Below, in pieces: positions 8,082 through 15,156 of a stretch of DNA of 64,000 nucleotides (position 1 is its first letter; the number at the start of each line of letters is the position of its first letter). Origin of the DNA: Methanobacteriota archaeon (lineage in GTDB: Archaea > Thermoplasmatota > E2 > DHVEG-1). Below the pieces are notes generated by a model. That model made no database searches, was not told the DNA's origin, and saw nothing but the letters and a program-made list of their open reading frames with translations. Both the position numbers and the translations under genes were made by a program. The stretch is taken from the NCBI GenBank assembly GCA_026394495.1, contig JAPKYE010000072.1:1-64000 (forward strand), given 5' to 3'.

Positions 8082-9437
8082 ATGAACACCCTCCATCAGG
8101 TGAAAAGCAAATTTACTTACTCAGATTATGTTAAAATTTTAAAAGATGATGAAGAAAGTGGAAAAAAACAAATTGACTTAGGTTTAAAATTCGCTGAAGA
8201 ATACAACAATAAAAAAACTATTACTTTTAATTGTTTAGATTGCGAATGTTATATTACACCTCTATCAATAGCGAAGTTTGAGCGGTCTCAATTTTCTTAC
8301 TTTAAACTGTTTGATTACTATAATTCTCTTAAAACATGTCCACAGTGTCACAGTACAAATATTATTACTCATATTTACGAAAGCAAAATACCAAAAAAAG
8401 AAGACTATGATTTGCTTTTTAATCCTAAACAAATCTATGCTGTAGACATTGGCGATGATGTGGGTTTTCAATCTGCATGTGAACATTACGAATCTACGAT
8501 GAATGACCCTTATTTTATTGCATTACGTAACAAAAAAACAGGGCAAATAATAGGTAAACAAATTTACAAACGAGGTACATTGCAATACTATAAGCAAACA
8601 GTAAAACCAAAAACAAATATCATCAAAGACATAGGGGATATTTTACAACTAACTGGCGATTGTATTGCTGTTTTCTTTACTCTTACTTGTGACACTAAAA
8701 AATACGGTTCGCAAACAGGGGCATGGTTAGAAGCCCCTAAAGATGTTAATCGAGTGCTTACTTGGGCGAGAAAAGGTGCAACAGGTAAAAGAAAACGAGT
8801 TTATCATTCGCCAAATAAACCACAAAGAGAATTTAAAAATCAAAGACCAAAAATTGAGGCTTATTATATGATTTATGAGAATACGGTCTCCCTTTATCCT
8901 ACATTTCATGTGTTAATGATTTTCAATGTAAAAGATTTAAGTCCGTATCCTTCCGCTAGAAAATATCAACTACGAGCATTTAATGACGAAATGACCTGTG
9001 TTTATCGTCAGGGATTCACAAATATAACGGAACTGCGTTCTAAAAAATTCGCTGATATTTCTTACGCTGTGAATTATACAACTAAATATGTTTCAAAGGC
9101 ATTAAACGAAAACCATCCTAAATATGACCGTAACAAGAGCATTGGATGGATGACTACTTTAAAATGTACAGGTAAACGACTTTTTTCAATGTCAAGAAAA
9201 TGGAAAACTTGGCATGACCAACTTTATAAAAATAGCTTGGACGAACATATATATGCTAATTCAAACGATAATTGCAATAATTGGGAATTATACTGTGTGA
9301 GAATTGGGGGATTTAAAAATTTAAGCGATTTTATCGAGGATTGTATTGCTTTTAGACCACCACCTGGTAAAATAATTTTTTTATATGACAGTTCAAAACG
9401 AAAATGGGTAGAGGATTCTAAGGAGGTATACTCTTAA
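8082..9437 (+). CDS. rep: Rolling-circle-type replication initiator (HUH-like) with zinc motif
   Basis: About 451 residues from ATG 8082, chosen because GGGAGG lies at 8067-8072; a TTG at 8058 would add 8 residues. A Cys4-type zinc site is visible early (CLDCEC and CPQCH). Rolling-circle motifs follow: motif I FFTLTCDTKKYG, motif II YPTFHVLMIF, and motif III YAVNYTTKYVSKA with the likely nicking Tyr and a Lys. In motif II the usual His-hydrophobic-His reads Thr-Phe-His, so one metal-binding His appears replaced. It is the only candidate initiator of the element. The next gene begins just after its stop, with AGGAGG (9421-9426) inside its 3' end. Confidence 0.75.
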   Translation: MNTLHQVKSKFTYSDYVKILKDDEESGKKQIDLGLKFAEEYNNKKTITFNCLDCECYITPLSIAKFERSQFSYFKLFDYYNSLKTCPQCHSTNIITHIYESKIPKKEDYDLLFNPKQIYAVDIGDDVGFQSACEHYESTMNDPYFIALRNKKTGQIIGKQIYKRGTLQYYKQTVKPKTNIIKDIGDILQLTGDCIAVFFTLTCDTKKYGSQTGAWLEAPKDVNRVLTWARKGATGKRKRVYHSPNKPQREFKNQRPKIEAYYMIYENTVSLYPTFHVLMIFNVKDLSPYPSARKYQLRAFNDEMTCVYRQGFTNITELRSKKFADISYAVNYTTKYVSKALNENHPKYDRNKSIGWMTTLKCTGKRLFSMSRKWKTWHDQLYKNSLDEHIYANSNDNCNNWELYCVRIGGFKNLSDFIEDCIAFRPPPGKIIFLYDSSKRKWVEDSKEVYS

Positions 9438-9438
9438 A

Positions 9439-9573
9439 ATGTCCCATAATAAAGATGTGTATAAAATTGAATGTAGTTGCAATGGCGTTATTGATGCTAC
9501 CTTTATATTTACCAGAAGCGATTATTATGACGTTTGGTATTTAGCAAGTAATTACGCAAAGGATAAAAAATGA
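9439..9573 (+). CDS. 44-residue protein with CSC motif
   Basis: A short gene with a strong ribosome site (AGGAGG 9421-9426). It starts 1 base after the rep stop and overlaps the next gene by 4 bases (ATGA). The product contains KIECSCNGVIDATFIF, a possible beta-hairpin with two cysteines, and ends in KDKK. No family recognised. The tight spacing on both sides makes it a real member of the rep operon. Confidence 0.65.
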   Translation: MSHNKDVYKIECSCNGVIDATFIFTRSDYYDVWYLASNYAKDKK

Positions 9574-10595
9574 CTCAAAGAACTTTTGATGTTATGACAC
9601 GAAATAATTATTTAAAAGGTTGTTTTCCTCGTGTTTCTTATGCTAAAGATGCTAATATGATTAGAATAAAAGTATGTGAAAATACTCAGGTTCGTAGCAC
9701 TCGTTTATTTGTGTATGATGAGGGTTGTAATGAATGGACTCATGGTTTTTATTCTTATGACGGGAGGGGAATCATATTTTATTCACCTCGTACCCATCGT
9801 TATGAGTTCTCTGGTCCTATCGTGAATGTTTGGAGTAGGGAACGTGTGAATAAGTGTGGTGGGATGGTCTCCTCTGAGCCTGTCTTTAATGGGCTTCGAT
9901 GGGGTAGGAATCTTAAAAAAGGTATTGAAAACGAAAATAAAATATGTGATAACCTAAATACTGCTAATGTTGATAATTTAAAAATTCACCATTTAGAAAA
10001 TAGCGGTCATTTAAGTGGAGGGAGTGATATTGTCGTTTCTTTGAACCCTATTGAACCTGAAGAAAGTTCTTATGATACTGTTTTGCGCGGTGTGTGTGCT
10101 ATTGAGGTTTTAGGTATCAAAAAACGCGGTTTAACTGAGTCTACTCTGTCGTTTATGCTTCATAGATTTATAAATTTTCAGAGATGGCGAAGTGACTTAA
10201 TAAAAAATGATGTACTCCCTGTGATTGCATGGAATTATGAGGGGAAATCTTGGTTTGTTATAATGACAGATAGCGCGTTATACGATGGTTTTTACATAGG
10301 TGAGGGCGAATTAAAACATCAACAAACAAATTATCCTCTGGTTAGAAAGATACTGGAGTATAAATTAAACGTAACACAGTTATTCTATTGTATCAGATGT
10401 CATTTAAAAACTGTCAGCATAATACACACAATCGAAAAAAATAAGCCTGTATCCTATGGTCAAGGTAGCGAATATTTCTATTCTAAGGGTTACCCTTTGA
10501 AACCTGTCTATGATTATGACGTTGTTATAGATAAGATACGTAGCTATTTGTTTGAGACCTGCGGGGCTGATGAATCCTCTTATTGCAAGGATTAG
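9570..10595 (+). CDS. Element protein with possible PD-(D/E)XK nuclease core
   Basis: A 341-residue protein not recognised as a whole. The middle (residues about 110-240) has the order seen in Hjc-like and other PD-(D/E)XK nucleases: KKGIENENKICDNL, SGHLSGGSDIVVSL, CAIEVLGIKKRG, then QRWRSDLIKNDVLPVIAW. The expected E-x-K is not exact (Glu then LGIKK), so activity is uncertain. Start ATG 9570 overlaps the preceding stop. It may process replication or recombination intermediates of the plasmid; this is inference. Confidence 0.6.
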   Translation: MTQRTFDVMTRNNYLKGCFPRVSYAKDANMIRIKVCENTQVRSTRLFVYDEGCNEWTHGFYSYDGRGIIFYSPRTHRYEFSGPIVNVWSRERVNKCGGMVSSEPVFNGLRWGRNLKKGIENENKICDNLNTANVDNLKIHHLENSGHLSGGSDIVVSLNPIEPEESSYDTVLRGVCAIEVLGIKKRGLTESTLSFMLHRFINFQRWRSDLIKNDVLPVIAWNYEGKSWFVIMTDSALYDGFYIGEGELKHQQTNYPLVRKILEYKLNVTQLFYCIRCHLKTVSIIHTIEKNKPVSYGQGSEYFYSKGYPLKPVYDYDVVIDKIRSYLFETCGADESSYCKD

Positions 10596-10943
10596 TTAGG
10601 GGAGGTAGGGGTATGGTTTCATATATCTAACGATATTACAATATATTTCCCTCCTGTTGGTAACACGAATGTCTTTTTTCGTGCTACGAAAACCTTATAT
10701 CATAAGGAGTGATTATCTGTTTTCATGGTTGCTAAGGGAAAGAGCGTTTTTTATTGATATGATTCGACCCTCTTTCCCTTTCATCGCATCTTTTTTATTG
10801 ATGGGGAAAATTTAAATATATATCCGTGTATTCAAATATAGAATCATATCAAGGTTATCGACTGCTAGACTGAGCGGTTTATAACGATAGCCTGAAAGGG
10901 TTGTCCCCCCGTGATTTCATCAGTCACCCTTACGGGTGATGCG
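10596..10943 (+). promoter_or_regulatory. Gene-free region before the integrase, with inverted repeats and a TATA box
   Basis: No gene seen. It holds AGGGAAAGAG (10735-10744) paired with CTCTTTCCCT (10770-10779), two copies of TTTTTTATTGAT near 10747 and 10791, one CTCCTGTTG 9-mer (10651-10659), and a TATA-like stretch TTTAAATATATA (10811-10822). A transcript from this TATA would have a leader of roughly 100 nt ending in the hairpin TCACCC-ttac-GGGTGA (10924-10939) just before ATG 10944, which could control integrase translation. Confidence 0.45.
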
Positions 10944-12290
10944 ATGACGGATAATGAAACAACCCAATCAGATAAATTTTATTCAAACAATAATTCTTTT
11001 AAAGTTGTTCATGCTTCTGGTATTACTTCTCAAAATCAAGAAGTGGGAGTGTGTAACCAAGAATGCGAACCTATTTTAGACAAAATAAGCCAGAATCATA
11101 TCGAACATTTAAGCCCTATTGTTGGGAAGGAAATGGTGAAACTGGATTATGACTTAAAAAAAACTTTAGATGTTGAAATATTTAGAAACCCCTATGTACT
11201 TGAACCAAAGGACTATGAGACGTTACAAGATTTTTTCACGGCACTCGAACATTGGTGGATTTTTCGATATAGAAAAAACCCCAGTACCATTAAAGACAGA
11301 ATCCGGTACGCAAAAAATATGTCGAAACATCCAGTTTATCCTATCGACTGGCTGAAGCTTAACCCGAATCAAGTAATAGCTTATCTGGAACACAGAGAAT
11401 ATCAAGATTACGGCAATACTAGAGGAAAACATCAAATACGCAATGACTGGAAAACAATAAAAACTATCGCGAAAGCATTTGGAATCGATGCTGAACTTTG
11501 GGGATATATCCCACCATGCCCACCAAAAGCCAAGGTACGAAAAATACCATCACCTGACGAAGTACATGCTATTATCCATCATAAATACTGTAAGGACAAA
11601 TACACTAAAACTTTGTATCAGTATATACTCATGCATGGTTTTTCTATTGGATGGAGACCTGCTGAGCTTGTCATCCAGAAAGTAAGCGATGTTCACTATG
11701 AAGACGGGTACTTAATCATCACTGAGACGAAGAAAGGCGACCAGATGCGACAGATTTTCCCTGAGAAACGTATTTTATCAGGGGAACGATGTAAAAGCTT
11801 CAAAAATTATATTGAGGACTGGCGACCAAAGGTTTTGAATCAATATAGCGGTGACTTTCTCTATTTACAGGCTAACGGGAGACCGTTTACGGTGAATTAT
11901 CTGAGAAAACTACTTACCCCTGAAGTTAAAAAGGTTTGGAGTAGTTTTTCTCTCTATACGATGCGTCATTGGTGTGCAATAGCTCGATTAATCCAAGGCT
12001 TCATTGATAACGGTACATGGGATAAGACTGACGTTCAAGATTGGCTAGGACATGAACGAGTAAGTACAACTGACGACTATACTAAGTATGCTAAAAAGTA
12101 CTATTTGATTGCCAAGTTTGATTGGATAAAATCCATCCTCAAATTTCACACAAAAAAATGTGAGAGGGGAAAATGGAAAAAATTCGATAAATTGGCAAAA
12201 AAGGGCTTTATTAAACCAGTTAACAGGAGAAAAAAGGAATGCTCCCATCGGGATTCGAACCCGAGTCTTCGCCTCGAAAGGGCGAAATGA
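10944..12290 (+). CDS. int: Tyrosine recombinase (integrase) of the tRNA-Glu element
   Basis: Site-specific recombinase of the phage-integrase fold. The N-terminal SAM-like DNA-binding part is near residues 90-185. The catalytic part follows: Arg in GWRPAELV, Lys in ETKKGD, YTMRHW (Tyr where the first His of HxxR normally stands), LGHERVSTTDDYTKY with the nucleophilic Tyr at its end. ATG 10944 is preferred; GTG 10911 lies before a hairpin. The last 15 residues (SHRDSNPSLRLERAK) are only the tRNA-Glu gene read antisense, and attR lies inside the reading frame. In the circular form the frame would instead continue from 7768 to the stop at 8083-8085. Confidence 0.9.
   Translation: MTDNETTQSDKFYSNNNSFKVVHASGITSQNQEVGVCNQECEPILDKISQNHIEHLSPIVGKEMVKLDYDLKKTLDVEIFRNPYVLEPKDYETLQDFFTALEHWWIFRYRKNPSTIKDRIRYAKNMSKHPVYPIDWLKLNPNQVIAYLEHREYQDYGNTRGKHQIRNDWKTIKTIAKAFGIDAELWGYIPPCPPKAKVRKIPSPDEVHAIIHHKYCKDKYTKTLYQYILMHGFSIGWRPAELVIQKVSDVHYEDGYLIITETKKGDQMRQIFPEKRILSGERCKSFKNYIEDWRPKVLNQYSGDFLYLQANGRPFTVNYLRKLLTPEVKKVWSSFSLYTMRHWCAIARLIQGFIDNGTWDKTDVQDWLGHERVSTTDDYTKYAKKYYLIAKFDWIKSILKFHTKKCERGKWKKFDKLAKKGFIKPVNRRKKECSHRDSNPSLRLERAK
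12238..12254 (+). repeat. attR of the tRNA-Glu element (17 bp)
   Basis: Identical to 7751-7767. It covers the last 14 bases of the intact tRNA-Glu gene plus 3 bases of flank, and lies within the 3' end of the integrase reading frame. Confidence 0.88.
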
Positions 12291-12312
12291 TTGGCCGCTA
12301 CACTATAGGAGC
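12241..12312 (-). tRNA. tRNA-Glu (anticodon TTC)
   Basis: A 72-base cloverleaf on the minus strand. The acceptor stem is GCTCCTA with TGGGAGC; the anticodon loop CTTTCGA on stem TCGCC/GGCGA gives TTC; the T arm is GGGTTCGAATCCC. No intron and no encoded CCA. Its 3' end is the integration target of the 4.5 kb element to its left; the integration leaves the tRNA intact. Confidence 0.96.
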
Positions 12313-12469
12313 AAATTAGTTTTTATTGTTCTAAGGTTAACCCAACAATACGGAATTCCTTATTAAAATTGCGCCTGGACAATCATTGAACAAAAAATCC
12401 GGTGATATTGTGTGAAATTTGTAGAAATAATGGTTGTTAAAAAATTGTTGTTGATTGAAAAGAAGAGTT

Positions 12470-12551
12470 AGGCAGGAGAAATTGGAGGTGGAAAAAATAC
12501 AAAAATTGGAGCTGTTTTTTTCCGTGGTGACAGATACATTTTCTCCTGCCT
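12470..12551. repeat. 12-bp inverted repeat between two tRNA genes
   Basis: AGGCAGGAGAAA (12470-12481) and TTTCTCCTGCCT (12540-12551) are perfectly complementary with 58 bases between. The rest of the 329-base spacer between tRNA-Glu and tRNA-Gln shows no gene. It could be the terminal stem of a small RNA or a tRNA-processing or termination structure. Confidence 0.45.
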
Positions 12552-12641
12552 ATGTTCTACTGTGTATTTGTTGATTTAAATACTTTTCGCTTGTTTTGTG
12601 GGTAAAAACAACTAAAAATAGGAGAAAACCTAATTGAAAGT

Positions 12642-12713
12642 AGCCCCGAGCGGATTCGAACCGCTGTCACTGGCTCCAAAGGCCGGTATGATTGACCACT
12701 ACACCACGGGGCT
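12642..12713 (-). tRNA. tRNA-Gln (anticodon TTG)
   Basis: A 72-base cloverleaf on the minus strand. The acceptor stem AGCCCCG pairs with CGGGGCT; the anticodon loop CTTTGGA gives TTG; the T arm is GCGGTTCGAATCCGC. The anticodon stem CCGGC/GCCAG has one C-A mismatch. No intron. Confidence 0.94.
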
Positions 12714-12841
12714 AAAGTATTATTGGTCAGTGCAGAAGGTGGATACCAATTTTCCTTTAAATGATTTTCTAGGATTATCATACAATAAACAAAGAGCCGT
12801 AAAAAAGAAAAACAGAGAATACATGTCCATAAGGGATTTCA

Positions 12842-12985
12842 GTGCGAAAATGTTTTTATTGTAGCAAAGAAGGAAACTACGTTGTCGATGAAAACAACGG
12901 TATGTGGTTTCTCTGCAAAACACATTATCAGCTTTTTTTAGCAAAACATGGAAAAACAAAAAAGAAACGAAAAGAGGAAGAATAA
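12842..12985 (+). CDS. 47-residue zinc-finger-like protein
   Basis: GTG start. The product begins (M)RKCFYCSKEGNY and continues NNGMWFLCKTHYQLFLAKHGKT before a basic tail (KKKRKEEE). The pattern CxxC ... CxxH is a compact zinc site. Its TAA is followed directly by the ATG of the pncC gene, so the two are co-translated. Small proteins of this type occur in archaea, but I cannot name a function; nucleic-acid binding is likely from the zinc site and basic tail. Confidence 0.7.
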   Translation: MRKCFYCSKEGNYVVDENNGMWFLCKTHYQLFLAKHGKTKKKRKEEE

Positions 12986-13468
12986 ATGATCAACGAAGAA
13001 CTTTTATTAGATGTTTCTCAGCAGCTTAAAATAAAAGGTCTCACTCTAGCTACAGCAGAATCCTGCACCGGTGGTCTGCTTGCCCATATCCTCACAAATA
13101 TATCTGGAAGTTCTGAATATTTTGATAGAGGCGTAATATCCTACAGCAACAACGCAAAACAAGAACTGCTTGATGTCTCTGAAAACACACTCAAACGACA
13201 TGGCGCTGTAAGCGAACAAACTGCACAAGAGATGGCAACAGGGATAAAAAACAGATCACAGGCAGACATCGGTATTGCAATCACTGGCATCGCAGGACCA
13301 AACGGCGGCACAAAGGATAAACCAGTTGGACTTGTTTACATAGCTATTGCAACATCTAAAAATATTTTAGTAAAAAAATTTGTTTTTTCAGGTGATAGAC
13401 TTCAAATAAAAGAAAACACTTGCAACGCAGCTCTTGTTTTTTTATTAGAATGCCTCAATCAAAAATAA
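12986..13468 (+). CDS. pncC: CinA C-terminal-type nicotinamide-nucleotide amidohydrolase
   Basis: 160 residues, the stand-alone PncC length. Family motifs are TAESCTGGLLAHILT (residues 21-35), GVISYSNNAK, HGAVSEQTAQEMA and ITGIAGPNGGTKDKPVGLVYIAI. The enzyme deamidates nicotinamide mononucleotide to nicotinate mononucleotide, recycling NAD breakdown products in the cytoplasm. It follows the small zinc-finger gene without a gap and precedes rtcA by 20 bases, so an operon is likely. Confidence 0.94.
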   Translation: MINEELLLDVSQQLKIKGLTLATAESCTGGLLAHILTNISGSSEYFDRGVISYSNNAKQELLDVSENTLKRHGAVSEQTAQEMATGIKNRSQADIGIAITGIAGPNGGTKDKPVGLVYIAIATSKNILVKKFVFSGDRLQIKENTCNAALVFLLECLNQK

Positions 13469-13488
13469 AATAGGAGGAAATAATCCCT

Positions 13489-14523
13489 TTGTTAAACATA
13501 GACGGATCATACGGAGAAGGAGGCGGACAAATCCTGCGCACTGCAGTAGCATTATCTGTCTTGACAAATACACCTATTGAAATCACAAATATTCGATCAA
13601 ACCGTCCGACACCAGGGTTAAAACCACAGCATTACACCGCTGTTTCCTGCATGAAAACACTCTGTAACGCAAAAACTAAGGAGCTCACTGTTGGCTCATC
13701 ACATATAACATTCATGCCTGGTAAACTGCAGGAAGGTTCCTATACTTTTGATATTGGTACCGCTGGGAGTATGATCTTGGTTTTTCAGACCATTATTCTA
13801 GGTTCACTTCACATAAAAAAACCTATGACTATCAGACTTAAGGGTGGCACTGATGTGAAATGGGCACCATCATGGGATTATTTCAAGAACGTATTTTTAC
13901 CCTATCTGAAACAAATGGGAATCAACACAGATATAGAATTATTGCAAAGAGGATATTACCCAAAAGGAGGTGGCGATGCACAACTCACGCTGTACCCTTA
14001 TAATAAAATACTCCCATTTCATGATGAAACCCAACCTAATTTTTCTCATGTGAATGGTTTTATCTCAATCACAAATAATCTTTCTGATCATATTGCAGAG
14101 CGGATGAAACATGCCGCAATAAAAACATTATTGAAAAAAAATCTTTCGGCATCTATTATTGTTGAAAAAGTCACTTCGTTATCTGAAGGTGCTGGGATTA
14201 CGTTATGGTGTTCATCCAACAAAACGATACTTGGGTCAACTGTTCTTGGCGAAAAAGGGTATCCTGCTGAATCAGTTGGGGAAAAAGCAGCGACAGAACT
14301 GTTAAATGAAATAGATACAAAAGCAACACTGGATGTTTACGCATTTGATCAGCTTCTTCCGTATATGACATTTGCACGGATACAAGGAAATCATGTTTCG
14401 TGTCGTGTTCGTTTGATTAGTGATCATGCGCAAACCAATATGTGGCTGATCAATCAATTCTTTAAAGAAATCATTTTTCAAAAAACTTTAAACGATTGTT
14501 CGGTACTTGTTACATTAGAATAA
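13489..14523 (+). CDS. rtcA: RNA 3'-terminal phosphate cyclase
   Basis: 344 residues. The signature DGSYGEGGGQILRTAVALS opens the protein, and RPTPGLKPQH, IGTAGSM and LKGGTDVKWAPSWDY follow. RtcA converts RNA 3'-phosphate to a 2',3'-cyclic phosphate using ATP through a covalent AMP-His intermediate; the His is expected in YAFDQLLPYM-containing C-terminal sequence, where I do not see the canonical His clearly. Start TTG 13489 is chosen because TAGGAGGAAA lies at 13471-13480 and the signature follows at once. Confidence 0.94.
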   Translation: MLNIDGSYGEGGGQILRTAVALSVLTNTPIEITNIRSNRPTPGLKPQHYTAVSCMKTLCNAKTKELTVGSSHITFMPGKLQEGSYTFDIGTAGSMILVFQTIILGSLHIKKPMTIRLKGGTDVKWAPSWDYFKNVFLPYLKQMGINTDIELLQRGYYPKGGGDAQLTLYPYNKILPFHDETQPNFSHVNGFISITNNLSDHIAERMKHAAIKTLLKKNLSASIIVEKVTSLSEGAGITLWCSSNKTILGSTVLGEKGYPAESVGEKAATELLNEIDTKATLDVYAFDQLLPYMTFARIQGNHVSCRVRLISDHAQTNMWLINQFFKEIIFQKTLNDCSVLVTLE

Positions 14524-14578
14524 TAATTATCTGAAAGCATCACAATATATATTATGCGAAAAAAAATATTTTTTTGTG

Positions 14579-14920
14579 TTATTGTCGGTCTTTTATTAAA
14601 TCCATTAGTTCCTTTCCAAATTCAGTGATTCGATATATCTTAATGGGACTGGTGGTAGTATCAATTACTTGTTCGATAATTTGTAAATTCAAAAGAGATT
14701 CTTCTTTTTTGTATCTGGTACCCATCCCTCGTAATGCACCAAGGACGTTTGTCGGGGTTGTTTTTGTATGATACGCAATCTCCGATGTATAACTCCCACT
14801 GGGGCTGATATCAAAAAGGTATTCGGTTATTTTTTTGCGTACATTGCTTCTGCGAAGTGCACGAACAGCGAGCGGTCGTTTAGTGTCGATAGCGTATCCT
14901 ACTTGTTGATTGTCCTGCAT
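14579..14920 (-). CDS. EarA-like archaeal winged-helix transcriptional regulator
   Basis: About 113 residues. RRSNVRKKITEYLFDISPSGSYTSEIAYHTKTTPTNVLGALRGMGTRY is a winged-helix segment closely matching the EarA-type regulators of Euryarchaeota (originally described as archaellum activators); the protein ends TEFGKELMDLIKDRQ. No archaellum genes are nearby, so the target is unknown. A TATA-like TAATATAAAT at 14960-14969 predicts transcription start near 14939, below ATG 14953; ATG 14920 (or GTG 14929) is therefore the likely start. Confidence 0.72.
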   Translation of the reverse strand: MQDNQQVGYAIDTKRPLAVRALRRSNVRKKITEYLFDISPSGSYTSEIAYHTKTTPTNVLGALRGMGTRYKKEESLLNLQIIEQVIDTTTSPIKIYRITEFGKELMDLIKDRQ

Positions 14921-15090
14921 CCCATCCACGATCCTTATTAAATGAATGACCAAGCCCCTTAATATAAATGTGTACGGTGAATAATTAGCCGCATATGCAC
15001 CTGCAGGTAAATCGTGTTTTTTTAAAAAAAATGTATAATGTGCAGATGATAAGATGATTCGTTAAATAATACCATTACATAAAATACATG

Positions 15091-15100
15091 TTTATATAAT
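15091..15100 (+). promoter_or_regulatory. TATA box of the PAS-domain gene
   Basis: TTTATATAAT stands 57 bases before the GTG/ATG cluster at 15154-15163, predicting a short leader of about 35 nt. Confidence 0.45.
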
Positions 15101-15156
15101 GATAATGTATTTGATTTCTCAATTGAGAATCATTTGTGTTGTAAAAAAAGAACGTG

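Larger units (their letters stand above)
7751..12254 (+). mobile_element. 4.5 kb integrated plasmid-like element in tRNA-Glu
   Basis: Bounded by a 17-bp direct repeat (7751-7767 and 12238-12254); 14 bases of it are the 3' end of the tRNA-Glu gene at the right end. Excision between the repeats would give a circle of 4,487 bp. All genes are on the plus strand: a rolling-circle-type Rep, a 44-residue protein, a protein with faint nuclease-like motifs, and a tyrosine recombinase whose 3' end runs into the tRNA. An 83-nt hairpin precedes rep. The element is more AT-rich than its surroundings. Layout and size fit a small archaeal rolling-circle plasmid that integrates at a tRNA. Confidence 0.87.

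Noticed and set aside
7792-8085. Plus-strand 97-codon frame between attL and rep
   Set aside because: It covers the 83-nt hairpin and simple pyrimidine runs, so it is unlikely to be a gene by itself; it matters only as the continuation of the integrase frame in the circular form.
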